Counted from the stretch's first letter, positions 1 through 7,113 are shown. The stretch: DNA of 8,542 bases from CAZFAT01 sp964517075 (GCA_964517075.1 CAZFAT010000350.1:1-8542), one strand, 5' to 3'. Numbers and translations are program-made. The notes: generated from the letters alone by a model not told the origin.

Positions 1-208
1 ACGAGGTGAGCTGCTCTTCGGGCTGGCCGAGGGTCTCCACCGTCTGGGAGAGCGCCAGCGCGCGCGGACGTACTTCGAACGGCTCGGTGCGGAGGCGACG
101 GGTTCTGCATACGCGACACGCGCAGAGGCCTGGCTGCGGGAGCCGAGGCACCGGAGGAGGACGTACACGCGGTGCTGCGACAGCTCCGATCCGACGCAGA
201 CGCGCTGA
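1..208 (+). CDS. 3' end of a TPR-repeat protein (partial, altered tail)
   Basis: Frame 2 is open from the left edge to a TGA at 206-208. Its first 45 or so residues read as the last helical repeat of a tetratricopeptide-type protein: a helix around GLAEGLHRLGERQRARTYFE, then LGAEATGSAYATRAEAWL. The pattern 'A-x-x-YF-E-R-L ... GS-x-YA-x-x-A-x-x-WL' is a common ending of acidobacterial TPR proteins. The similarity stops near 136-145. After that the frame encodes an arginine- and cysteine-rich tail of about 23 residues, which overlaps hydrolase-like sequence read in frame 1. The tail therefore looks acquired when a deletion joined the two genes. The TPR product could still be made with this new C-terminus. 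The start lies outside the window. The family call is from recalled pattern only and no domain search was run. Confidence 0.5.
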   Translation, partial: RGELLFGLAEGLHRLGERQRARTYFERLGAEATGSAYATRAEAWLREPRHRRRTYTRCCDSSDPTQTR

Positions 209-647
209 GCCTCGACATCGACAGGTTCGGCCTGTTCGCCGCCTCTGGGAACGTCGCGGTCGCCCTATCGGCTTTGATGCGCGACAGCCAGGTGAGGTGT
301 GCAGCGCTCCTCTACGGCTACACAATGGACATGGACGGCTCGACAGCGGTGGCCGATATGGCCGGGAGGCCGGATTCGTGAACGCGTGCGCTGGAAAGTC
401 GCCGGATGATCTGCCAGACGGGCTGCCGATGCTCTTCATACGCGCAGGACGCGACCATTTCCCTGGCCTCAACGAGGCACTCGACAACGTTGTTGCGCGC
501 GCCCTTGCGCGCAACCTGCCACTGTCGCTCATCAACCACGCGACCGGGGCTCACGGCTTCGATCTCGACGAGAACACCGCCATCTCGCGCGGGATCGTTC
601 AGCAAGTGTTGGCGTTCCTACGGCTTCATCTCACGCATCGTTCTTAG
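145..647 (+). pseudogene. Alpha/beta hydrolase (dienelactone-hydrolase-like), 5'-truncated and frameshifted
   Basis: Two pieces in different frames together resemble the back half of an alpha/beta hydrolase. Piece 1 is frame 1, about 145-370. It includes LDIDRFGLFAASGNVAVAL, where the serine at 244-246 fits the nucleophile elbow, followed by ALLYGYTMDMDGSTAVADMAG. Piece 2 is frame 3, about 369-647. It begins AGFVNACAGKS and includes FIRAGRD (the acid, Asp at 453-455) and TGAHGFD (the base, His at 552-554), ending at TAG 645-647. The triad is thus visible but split by a frame change near 360-372, equivalent to losing one base or gaining two. The N-terminal half that should precede piece 1 is absent; TPR-type sequence abuts it instead. 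Intact relatives are roughly 280-300 residues, from memory. A sequencing error could explain the frameshift but not the missing N-terminal half. Confidence 0.6.
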
Positions 648-681
648 ACACCCGCGGCCGGACGTCTCGACGGATCCCACT

Positions 682-864
682 TCATGAATCGGGGTTGCGC
701 GAGTGGGCTGCGGCGCCTCCGACTCCCTCCGCGACCGAGCAAGACTGACCCTCGTTGCTCAAGCTCACTCTACCCGAGATTTGCCGATTACTCCTGCTCA
801 ACGCCGCAGGAAGGACCGCCTTCTCGTGCGCGTCGATGCCCACGTACGTAGTAACCTGTTTCAC
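682..864 (-). pseudogene. Remnant of IS110-family transposase N-terminus
   Basis: A 60-codon reverse-strand frame starts at GTG (864) and begins MKQVTTYVGIDAHEK. IS110-family (DEDD) transposases typically begin with a short lead and then (T)YVGIDAHK, where the Asp of GID is the first catalytic acid. The residues that follow (VLPAALSRSNRQ, then a stretch with SLSNEGQ) only loosely follow the family, and the frame stops at 682-684. An intact transposase would be roughly 300-400 residues, so the RNase H-like core and the C-terminal serine domain are missing. I read this as a decayed or internally deleted insertion sequence. No terminal repeats are seen, and most IS110 elements lack them. The call rests on one short motif, so confidence is moderate to low. 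Confidence 0.42.
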
Positions 865-1302
865 GACCGGCTCCCTTCGGTGCGGCTCTGGCGCCCTCGG
901 GCGCTAACCCGCGACTGGGTGGCTTCAACCACCGTGTTGAGTGCTGCGAGGCACTACGACGTTACGATGGCGAGCCGGTCATTCCATATTGTCTAGGGTG
1001 TGGTTTCTCACAAGCTTGATCACTGGAAGCGTTGGACACACCCGCAGCAGTTAGGTTCCCAAGCGAGTGGGACATGGACCGGTGAGCACCAAGTAAGCGT
1101 TTCACCACAGGCTGCTATCCGTTGCCCGACGCCGGCGGAGGCAATCCGCTACCTGGAAGACGGGACGCGCGGGCCGGGATGTTCGCAGGAGCCATGAGGG
1201 CGGCCGTGCCAAGTTGTGTGCGCTGCTTCAGCCCGGCTCCGCCGAGGGCCGCGCCTACTAGCGTGGGGCAGAGGCTGACCATCGGCTCGCTACGTGAGAG
1301 CC
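865..1302. other. Gene-free stretch, possibly the upstream end of the decayed IS element
   Basis: No open frame here has recognisable protein similarity. The frames at 1000-1197 (plus) and 1115-1306 (minus) have unlikely composition and no motif. The part next to the transposase remnant carries three small inverted repeats, listed separately. The part from about 1000 to 1302 shows nothing further that I can support. It ends at the stop codon of the minus-strand permease, and no U-tract terminator is visible for that gene. Confidence 0.4.
889..954 (-). other. Cluster of three small hairpins upstream of the transposase remnant
   Basis: Three inverted repeats lie in a row. GCGCC (891-895) pairs with GGCGC (900-904) around a 4-base loop. 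GGTGG (918-922) pairs with CCACC (929-933), with a possible extra G-U pair if read on the minus strand. GTGC (941-944) pairs with GCAC (951-954). They sit 25-90 bases upstream of the putative transposase start and in its 5' direction. In the IS110 group this is where the non-coding bridge RNA is encoded, so the cluster may be a decayed bridge-RNA region. The stems are only 4-6 bp and could be chance in GC-rich DNA. Confidence 0.25.
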
Positions 1303-3735
1303 TCACGCCTCCCTCAGGGCCTCCGTCGGATTGATGCTGAGTGCGCGCCTGGCCGGCACGATGGACGCCAGCACCGCGGCCGCCATTATGACGGCGGCCG
1401 TGAACGCCAAGAACCCGGCATAGAGCGCCACGTCGTCCCCTGACATGGCGACGAACAGCAGGAGAAGGAAGCCGCCGGCGAAGACTCCGCTGCCCATGAG
1501 CACGGCGGCACGAGACAGGGTGCCGGCGAGCACATCGCGTGGCCTGGCGCCCAGAGCGGCGCGCAGCCCGATTTCGCGCGTCCGCCGCGACACGGTCACG
1601 GACATCAGCGAGTAGATTCCCAGCGCCGACAGAAACAACACGAGCGAGGTCGTCCCCACCAGTGCTCCGGTGGTCACGAGCATGTTCATGTCCCGCCGGT
1701 CGATCCAGTCCCCGAGCGTCAGTGCTTCCTGGACGTAGAGAGACGCGTTGGCATCTGCGGCGATGATCGGCAGACGCGCAACGAGCGTCGCGGGATTGCC
1801 GCGCACGCGCACGCTCATCACGAGCGGAGAGACCGTTTCCGACGATGCCGCGTGGAATACATACGGCCGTTCGTCGCCTGCGTCGTCAGGGTCCAAGCCG
1901 ACGTCGCGCACCACGCCGACGATTTCGAACCATGGCTCCGCCGCTGACGCGTCGGCCCCCGCGAATGATGCGCGATACCGGAGGCGAGCGCCGAGCGGCG
2001 ATCCGCCTCCTGCACCGCGTGAATACTCGCGCGCGAACGCCTGATTGACGATGGCCGTTCGGGCACCAGGACTTCGATCTTCCCCATGGAACGCACGCCC
2101 GGTGACAATCGGACGATCGAACGCCTCGAAGAATCCCGGTCCGACCGCCGATGTCCAGAACAGATCCTCGTACGCCGGCTCGGCGCCGGGAGAGGACTCG
2201 ACCTCGCCGACTCGCGTCCTCGGCGCTGACCCAGGCGCGCGATCGGCGAAGGTGACCGCGACCACGCCAGGCTCCTGAGCGATACGCCGCTCGAGATCCG
2301 CGTAGGCACGAGCGCGCCGCACTTCAAACGCCGATGCATCCTCGTCGAGAGGCCGATCCACTTCGACGCGGGCAGCGAAATACTCTCCACTTGGAAATGC
2401 CGCCCAGACTCTCGCGTTGCGGAACGTCTCGCTGCTGGTCTCCATCGCGGCGGGAATGGCGATCGCGGTCAACGCCACCTGTGTGATCATCGCGCCTGTC
2501 CAGAGGCGGCCGAAGCGCAGCGTCGCGCCACCGCTGCCCAAGTTCGTGAGATGCGGCTGCACGCGCGCGCGGGTGGCTCGCAGGGCAGGGAGGAGCGACA
2601 AGACCGCAGCGCTGACAACCGCCAGGCCGGCCCCGTACAGAATCGTCGTGAGCGCGAGGCCGGGGGTCATCCAGAACGGCGCGCTGCTGGCGAACAGCGT
2701 TCCGATCGCCCATCTGAGGGTCGTATCAGCGGCGATCAAGCCGACCGCAGCCGCTACAGACGTGAGCACCAGCGTTTCGACAAAGAGCTGACCGATAATT
2801 CGCGTGCGGCTTGCACCGAGCGCGGAGCGCAGGGCGATTTCTCCTTCGCGTGTGGCCGTTCTCGCGTAGACGAGCGTCCCGACGCTCATGCACGCGATCA
2901 GCAGCACGAGCAGCACGGGCAGGTTGGTGAGTGCGAGCTGAGCGACGCCAGTAAAGTCGGGGTTTTCGCCCATGTGGATCACGCTCGCCTGGAGATGCTC
3001 GTGCGTTTTGGGGAACGCCGAGGCCGCTCGTTCTCCGAGCACCCGAAGCTCGGCGTCCGCCTGTGTCCGCGTCACGCCGGCCGCCAGCCTGCCGATGACG
3101 CTGATCGCGCCGCCTTCGAGCGCGCCATACGACGCGCGGAGCTGCAGCGGCGTCCACGCGTCATGGTTGACGGGGTACGCGAATCCGTCCGGCATGACAC
3201 CGATCACGGTGGCCGATGTGTCTCCGATCTTCACCACCGATCCGACGACGTCCTGCCGGCCTCCAAGCGAGCGCTGCCACACGTTGTATCCAAGGACGAT
3301 GACGCTGGGCGCAGCGGCCGTTTCGTCGGAGTCGACCAGCCCGCGTCCGAGCAGCGGGGGCACACGTGCCGTGCGGAAGGCGGCGGCCGTGAGCTCCGCG
3401 ATCTGAATCGGCTCGCGAGCCGATTCGGCCGCCGTCAGAAGTCGAGTGGCCGTCCGGTACGCTCCGAGGCCTTCGATCGTTTGCAGGTCCCCTCCCCATT
3501 CGAGGAAGTCGCGCAGTACCCGCAGTTCAGGCCGGTTGGTCAGCGTGTTCTGCGTCTCGATCAGGACGATACGGTCGCCTTCTGGCAAGGGGATCGTGGG
3601 CGAAAGGATCTTGCCCCAGACGTCGCACCAGCCCGCACCGATGCCGATGGTGATGGCGAGCGCCAGACCGCCGGCGATCGTCAGGCCCGGAAACTTGAGT
3701 AGCGCCCGCAGTCCGAGTTTGTAGTCCTGGAGCAT
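1303..3735 (-). CDS. ADOP-type FtsX/MacB-like duplicated permease, short form, 810 aa
   Basis: Membrane permease of the MacB/FtsX superfamily with the duplicated layout of acidobacterial orphan permeases. I place the start at ATG 3735 (MLQDYKLGLRALLKFPGLT), because family members begin with this amphipathic stretch just before TM1. The frame is open 25 codons further, to 3810. GAGGA on the minus strand (3739-3743) lies 3 bases before this ATG, slightly close. Approximate layout: TM1 17-38; periplasmic MacB-like domain 40-265; TM2-TM4 in 268-382; TM5 413-430; second periplasmic domain 440-680; TM6-TM8 in 686-793. The two cytoplasmic coupling motifs are visible: TREGEIALRSALGAS (295-309) and RRTREIGLRAALGAR (717-731). 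It ends with PARRALSINPTEALREA, the usual family ending. TM1 is atypical: GIGAGWCDVW replaces the common GIGANTAIF. It lacks the N-terminal cytosolic domain of the two plus-strand paralogues. No ATPase gene is nearby and the substrate is unknown. Confidence 0.9.
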   Translation of the reverse strand: MLQDYKLGLRALLKFPGLTIAGGLALAITIGIGAGWCDVWGKILSPTIPLPEGDRIVLIETQNTLTNRPELRVLRDFLEWGGDLQTIEGLGAYRTATRLLTAAESAREPIQIAELTAAAFRTARVPPLLGRGLVDSDETAAAPSVIVLGYNVWQRSLGGRQDVVGSVVKIGDTSATVIGVMPDGFAYPVNHDAWTPLQLRASYGALEGGAISVIGRLAAGVTRTQADAELRVLGERAASAFPKTHEHLQASVIHMGENPDFTGVAQLALTNLPVLLVLLIACMSVGTLVYARTATREGEIALRSALGASRTRIIGQLFVETLVLTSVAAAVGLIAADTTLRWAIGTLFASSAPFWMTPGLALTTILYGAGLAVVSAAVLSLLPALRATRARVQPHLTNLGSGGATLRFGRLWTGAMITQVALTAIAIPAAMETSSETFRNARVWAAFPSGEYFAARVEVDRPLDEDASAFEVRRARAYADLERRIAQEPGVVAVTFADRAPGSAPRTRVGEVESSPGAEPAYEDLFWTSAVGPGFFEAFDRPIVTGRAFHGEDRSPGARTAIVNQAFAREYSRGAGGGSPLGARLRYRASFAGADASAAEPWFEIVGVVRDVGLDPDDAGDERPYVFHAASSETVSPLVMSVRVRGNPATLVARLPIIAADANASLYVQEALTLGDWIDRRDMNMLVTTGALVGTTSLVLFLSALGIYSLMSVTVSRRTREIGLRAALGARPRDVLAGTLSRAAVLMGSGVFAGGFLLLLFVAMSGDDVALYAGFLAFTAAVIMAAAVLASIVPARRALSINPTEALREA

Positions 3736-3738
3736 CTG

Positions 3739-3743
3739 TCCTC
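3739..3743 (-). promoter_or_regulatory. Ribosome binding site supporting the start at 3735
   Basis: GAGGA on the minus strand, 3 bases upstream of ATG 3735. The spacing is short, but no comparable site precedes the alternative ATG at 3810. It favours the internal start, in agreement with family alignment. Confidence 0.45.
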
Positions 3744-3937
3744 GCTGGAGTCCGTCGTTGATGTCAATCCGTATGCCACCAGATCGGGTCGAAATCCACT
3801 GAAAAAACACATGGCTCCGCGCCTGACCCCGACGCCCTGTTCGCTATTGGGACCGGGGTGTGCGACTCCGAACTCTGGCGACGATACGCCATTGCTACCG
3901 AGGCAAGGAAGCCACGGAGGAATCTGGTCATGTTGCG

Positions 3938-4088
3938 CCGTCGGATCGACGGTTCAGGTGGCGCAGCCACCTGCTCAACTCGTCGCCGGAAGCGAACGAG
4001 TCGGTTCCACTCGCAAAACCGAGGGGCCACCGGATAGGTCCTGTGTGACGCCGCAGTGGCTTTCGATCCGCGGTCAAGCCGGTCGAAA
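3938..4088. other. Run of consecutive inverted repeats, possible structured RNA or DNA element
   Basis: Successive stems tile this stretch. CCGTCG/CGACGG (3938-3943 and 3947-3952) is perfect with a 3-base loop. CAGGTGGC/GCCACCTG (3955-3962 and 3966-3973) is perfect, 8 bp, with a 3-base loop. ACTCGT-CGC/GCG-(A)-ACGAGT (3978-3986 and 3992-4001) has 9 bp and one bulge. TCGGTT/AACCGA (4001-4006 and 4017-4022) is perfect. GCCAC-CGG/CCG-(CA)-GTGGC pairs 4026-4033 with 4051-4060. TTTCGA-(T)-CCG/CGG-TCGAAA pairs 4061-4070 with 4080-4088. None ends in a U tract on either strand, so simple terminators are unlikely. I recognise no known RNA family. It lies upstream of both divergent genes and could be a leader RNA, a small RNA or a hairpin-type DNA site. 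The coordinates of the pairings are seen directly; any function is inference. Confidence 0.4.
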
Positions 4089-4132
4089 AACCCTTGGCTA
4101 CTCGGGAGCAATCCGAACGGCGTACTTTCCAC

Positions 4133-4162
4133 TTGCCTTATCCTTCTACCCTAGCCTAATAT
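4133..4162 (+). promoter_or_regulatory. Possible sigma-70-like promoter for padR
   Basis: TTGCCT (4133-4138) and TAATAT (4157-4162) are separated by 18 bases, giving partial matches to -35 and -10 elements. The local sequence is more AT-rich than its surroundings. Transcription would begin near 4168-4170, a few bases before ATG 4172, which would make the padR mRNA almost leaderless. No good Shine-Dalgarno sequence precedes padR, which agrees with that. Single-site promoter reading in this phylum is unreliable. Confidence 0.33.
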
Positions 4163-4171
4163 GTGAGCCGC

Positions 4172-4498
4172 ATGGGCCATCGAGAGAACCCTCAGGCCGC
4201 GCTCGAGCTGCTGATCCTCAAGACGCTCGCCGCGGGCCCCCATCACGGATTCGGGATCGCGCTGCACATCGAGGAGAGCTCGTCGGCGCTGCTCCGTGTG
4301 GAGGAAGGATCCCTCTACCCCGCACTCCACCGCCTGGACAAGGCGGGGTTCATCGATGCGGAGTGGACCGTGACGCCGAACGGCCGGCGGGCGCGCGTGT
4401 ATCGGCTGACCAAACCAGGGCGGAAGCGTCTGAAGGACATCGAAGAGCGCTGGACCACGCTCACCGACGGCGTGCGGAGGGTCCTGCGATGGGCGTGA
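4172..4498 (+). CDS. PadR-family transcriptional regulator
   Basis: Small winged-helix regulator of 108 residues from ATG 4172, or 111 from GTG 4163, which has no better start signal. Counted from the GTG start, the winged-helix region spans about 12-83. It begins ALELLILKTLAAGPHHGFGIAL, matching the PadR opening 'L-x-LLIL-x-x-L-x-x-GP-x-HG-Y-x-I'. The recognition-helix segment is VEEGSLYPALHRLDKAGFI (46-64). The wing includes NGRRARVYRLTKPGRK, and a C-terminal helix (KRLKDIEERWTTLTDGVRRVL) would mediate dimerisation. This is the short PadR subtype usually paired with ADOP permeases. The stop TGA (4496-4498) overlaps the permease ATG (4489) by 10 bases, so the two are translationally coupled and in one operon. 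By family precedent it represses its own operon; its inducer is unknown. Phe replaces the more common Tyr in HHGFG, which is conservative. Confidence 0.92.
   Translation: MGHRENPQAALELLILKTLAAGPHHGFGIALHIEESSSALLRVEEGSLYPALHRLDKAGFIDAEWTVTPNGRRARVYRLTKPGRKRLKDIEERWTTLTDGVRRVLRWA
4476..4481 (+). promoter_or_regulatory. Shine-Dalgarno site of the first plus-strand permease, inside padR
   Basis: GGAGGG lies 7 bases before ATG 4489 and inside the end of padR. It fixes the permease start at MGVKRRW rather than any of the upstream in-frame codons that stay open back to 3811. Confidence 0.75.
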
Positions 4499-7095
4499 AG
4501 AGGCGCTGGTTCCGCCGACGACCATCCGACGACGAGATGCGGGAGGAACTCGAGGCGCACGTCGCGATGCGCGCCGAGCACGACCGCGTGGACGAGACCG
4601 CCGCGCGGCGGCGCCTCGGCAACGTGCTGCACACGCGCGAGTCGATGCGCCGCGTCTGGATCGCCGCGTGGTGGGACGCGCTGCGGCAGGACGCGCACTT
4701 CACCTGGCGCTCGTGGCGGCGGCGGCCGGCGTTCGCGCTCGCGGCCATCCTCGTGCTGGGACTCGGCCTCGGCGCTTCGACGGCGCTCTTCGCCGCGCTC
4801 GACCGCGTGCTCTTCAGGCCGCTGCCGTACGCGGATCCCGATCGTCTCGTCTCCGTCGGGTTGCTGACCTCCGGCCCGTTCGGGTCGATGGAGATGATGG
4901 TGGACAAAGGCTACGTGCAGGTGTGGGACACGAAACCGGCGCCGTTCCAGACGGTGACGGCCACCGGAGGTACAGGGACGTGCGACATCGCCGAAGAGCA
5001 GCCGCAACAGGTGATGTGCGGCGAAGTCGACTCCAACTTCCTTCGTGTGCTGGGAGTGCGCGTGGTCGCGGGCCGCGACTTCGCGCCCGAAGACGACGTC
5101 CGGGGGGCGCCCCGAGTGGCCCTCATCAGCCACGGGCTGTGGGTCCGTCGTTATGGCGCTGACCCCGGCATCGTCGGCCGAGCGCTGACTCTCGACAGCA
5201 CGGAGGCGCCGGTGCAGCGCGTCCCCATCGTCGGCGTCCTGCCGCCGAATTTCGAGATGCCCGTCGGAACGGCCGACATCCTCCTTCCGGCTCAGATGCG
5301 TCCGTTGGTTCCGGACCAGGCGTCTCTGCGCTTCATCACGGCGTTTGCACGTCTCGAGCCGGACGTGACACCCGAGCGCGCGGAGCTGATGCTGGCGCCC
5401 CAGCTGCCCGCGATGTCGGAGTTGATGCCACCGTCGTCGCGCTCCGCCTGGCGCGTGCAGTCGCTGCGCGATCGGCGGGTCGGCGACGCCGCGCGGGTTG
5501 CCTGGCTGCTCATGGGCGCGGTTGGCACTTTCCTGCTGATCGCGTGTGTGAACGTCACCAACCTCATGCTCGCGCGCGTGGCCGAGCGCCAGCGGGAGTT
5601 CGCGGTCCGCGCTGCCGTCGGCGCGGGCAAGATTCGACTTGCCCGCCTGGCGCTGGTCGAGAGCCTGCTGCTCTCGCTGGCCGCGGGCGGTGTCGGGCTC
5701 CTCGTGGCGTTCGCGCTCCTCAAGGCCTTCATCGCGATGGCGCCGCCGGGCTTTCCCGGCATCGCGGACGCTTCGATTGACGTCCGCGTGTTCGTGGTGG
5801 CCGCTCTGCTGATCGTCACCACCGGGATGACGATCGGCCTGTGGCCGGCGATCTCCGTCTTTCGTGCAGGAGGAATGCAGGGCCTGCGCTCGACGAACAG
5901 TTCGTCGCCTGGCGCCAGGCCGCGAGTTCGCTTCGCGCTGGTCACCACGCAGGTCGCGCTGACGCTCGCGCTGCTCGGCGGCTCTGCGCTCTTGCTGCGA
6001 AGTCTGTGGAACGTGGTCAATGTGCCGCTCGGCTTCGACGCCGAACGCGTCATCACCCTCACCGCCGGTCTCAGCGCGACGCGGTACCCCACGCCTGCGC
6101 ACCGGTCGGCGTTTTTCGAAGAGCTGCTCGCGCGGACCCGGACCACACCGGGTGCCATGTCGGTCGCCCTGAGCAGTGCGCCGGCGCCGCTCGGCGCGAC
6201 CCGCGTCGCTCTAAGCGTGGAGGTCGAAGGCCGATCGGTGGCTCCTGGAACGCGCCCTCCTGCCATCCGAATTCGCGAGGTCACGCCAGGGTACTTCGAG
6301 ACCTTTCGCATACCGGTGATCAGGGGTCGGACGTTCGCCGAGCCGGATCGAGACGGCGAGCCCGCGGTCGTGCTCACCGAATCGGCCGAACGAATCCTGT
6401 TTGCCGGGGAACGGGCCGTCGGACGGCGCATTCGGCTCGTGCCCAAGGGGCCGTGGCAAACCGTGGTCGGCGTGGCGGCGGACATCCGAAACGGCCCAGG
6501 CATCACGGATGAGCCCGCCCTGGAAACCTACCTGATTGCGCGGCGCGACCAGTGGCGTTCGGATGGGCACCTCGCGCTCCGCACGACCGCACATCCAACG
6601 GACGCGGAGGCCTTTCTCCGGCAGATCGTCGTCGATCTCGATCCGCTGCTGCCCGCCACGATCCAGACCGTAGACGAGCAGGTGGCGAGGCTCACTCAAC
6701 GTCCGCGCCTTATTGCCTGGCTGCTGTCGGCGTTCGCATCATTGGCACTGTTGCTGGCCGCCGCCGGGCTGTACAGCGTGGCGTCGTACCTGGTCGCGCA
6801 ACGACGGCGTGATGTCGGTGTGCGTATAGCGCTCGGCGCGTCGCCGCGCGACGTAGCGCGACAGGTGGTGGGCGAAGCCGGACGCTGGATCGTCGGCGGC
6901 GCGCTCGTTGGCTGTGCGCTCGGCTGGGTGGGCACGCGTGCGCTGCAGTCTCAGCTCTATGAGGTGGAGGCGCTGGACCCATGGTCATGGACGGGCGCGC
7001 TGCTCGCGCTCGCGCTGGTCCTGGTGATCGCGGTCTTCAGACCTGCGTATCGCGCCGCCCACGTCGACCCGGTCGCGGCGCTGAGGGCGGACTAG
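4489..7095 (+). CDS. ADOP-type FtsX/MacB-like duplicated permease, long form, 868 aa
   Basis: Complete long-form ADOP permease. Residues 1-78 form the cytosolic N-terminal domain typical of this form: RRPSDDEMREELEAHVAMRAEHD, AARRRLGNVLHTRE, then WWDALRQDAHFTWRSWRRRP. TM1 is about 83-105 and is followed by FRPLPYADPDRLV, a hallmark of the family. Periplasmic MacB-like domain 1 spans about 106-335. TM2-TM4 lie in 337-457 and TM5 at 481-505. The second periplasmic domain spans 510-738, and TM6-TM8 lie in 741-850. The coupling motifs are CVNVTNLMLARVAERQREFA with VRAAVGAG (353-380) and RRRDVGVRIALGAS (772-785). It ends in HVDPVAALRAD, the family ending. Two cysteines (165 and 177) in the first periplasmic domain are matched in the downstream paralogue. 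It is coupled to padR by a 10-base overlap and is therefore probably under PadR control. No ATPase is encoded here. The role is presumed to be extrusion or mechanotransmission at the inner membrane, with unknown substrate. Confidence 0.94.
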   Translation: MGVKRRWFRRRPSDDEMREELEAHVAMRAEHDRVDETAARRRLGNVLHTRESMRRVWIAAWWDALRQDAHFTWRSWRRRPAFALAAILVLGLGLGASTALFAALDRVLFRPLPYADPDRLVSVGLLTSGPFGSMEMMVDKGYVQVWDTKPAPFQTVTATGGTGTCDIAEEQPQQVMCGEVDSNFLRVLGVRVVAGRDFAPEDDVRGAPRVALISHGLWVRRYGADPGIVGRALTLDSTEAPVQRVPIVGVLPPNFEMPVGTADILLPAQMRPLVPDQASLRFITAFARLEPDVTPERAELMLAPQLPAMSELMPPSSRSAWRVQSLRDRRVGDAARVAWLLMGAVGTFLLIACVNVTNLMLARVAERQREFAVRAAVGAGKIRLARLALVESLLLSLAAGGVGLLVAFALLKAFIAMAPPGFPGIADASIDVRVFVVAALLIVTTGMTIGLWPAISVFRAGGMQGLRSTNSSSPGARPRVRFALVTTQVALTLALLGGSALLLRSLWNVVNVPLGFDAERVITLTAGLSATRYPTPAHRSAFFEELLARTRTTPGAMSVALSSAPAPLGATRVALSVEVEGRSVAPGTRPPAIRIREVTPGYFETFRIPVIRGRTFAEPDRDGEPAVVLTESAERILFAGERAVGRRIRLVPKGPWQTVVGVAADIRNGPGITDEPALETYLIARRDQWRSDGHLALRTTAHPTDAEAFLRQIVVDLDPLLPATIQTVDEQVARLTQRPRLIAWLLSAFASLALLLAAAGLYSVASYLVAQRRRDVGVRIALGASPRDVARQVVGEAGRWIVGGALVGCALGWVGTRALQSQLYEVEALDPWSWTGALLALALVLVIAVFRPAYRAAHVDPVAALRAD

Positions 7096-7113
7096 TCCCT
7101 GATGTCACGTGAG

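Larger units (their letters stand above)
3736..4171. other. Divergent intergenic region between the minus-strand permease and padR
   Basis: About 430 bases without a convincing gene. Frame 1 is open from 3811 straight into the plus-strand permease, and a 122-codon minus frame spans 3764-4132. Neither has recognisable protein features. The region should hold the promoters of both divergent transcripts. It contains a packed series of inverted repeats (3938-4088) and a possible padR promoter (4133-4162). GTACTTT at 4122-4128 resembles one half of the AAAGTAC/GTACTTT dyads I recall upstream of acidobacterial padR operons, but the matching second half is not present. Confidence 0.6.

Noticed and set aside
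1284..1302. GGCTC/GAGCC hairpin just downstream of the minus-strand permease stop
   Set aside because: Only a 5-bp stem with a 9-base loop and no following U tract, so it cannot be supported as a terminator.
1000..1306. Small frames of 60-70 codons in the gene-free stretch
   Set aside because: No ribosome site, no motif and random-looking composition.
2551..3702. 383-codon plus-strand frame opposite the minus-strand permease
   Set aside because: Composition is dominated by Arg, Asp and Gln and there is no recognisable fold; it is a shadow of the permease codons.
3762..3767. Perfect TTGACA on the minus strand upstream of the minus-strand permease
   Set aside because: No -10-like hexamer lies at the proper distance and it would place the transcription start inside or past the start codon region.
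3764..4132. 122-codon minus-strand frame in the divergent intergenic region
   Set aside because: No recognisable domain and no clear start signal; it overlaps the hairpin run and the start of the permease frame.
3811..4488. In-frame extension of the first plus-strand permease by 226 codons
   Set aside because: It has no protein similarity and overlaps padR entirely. A strong Shine-Dalgarno sequence and the family alignment place the start at 4489.
4315..6102. 595-codon open frame on the minus strand, plus a 404-codon frame at 5292-6506
   Set aside because: Both lie antisense to the padR and permease genes and are rich in Arg, His, Gln and Glu with no domain. Long antisense frames are expected in GC-rich coding DNA.
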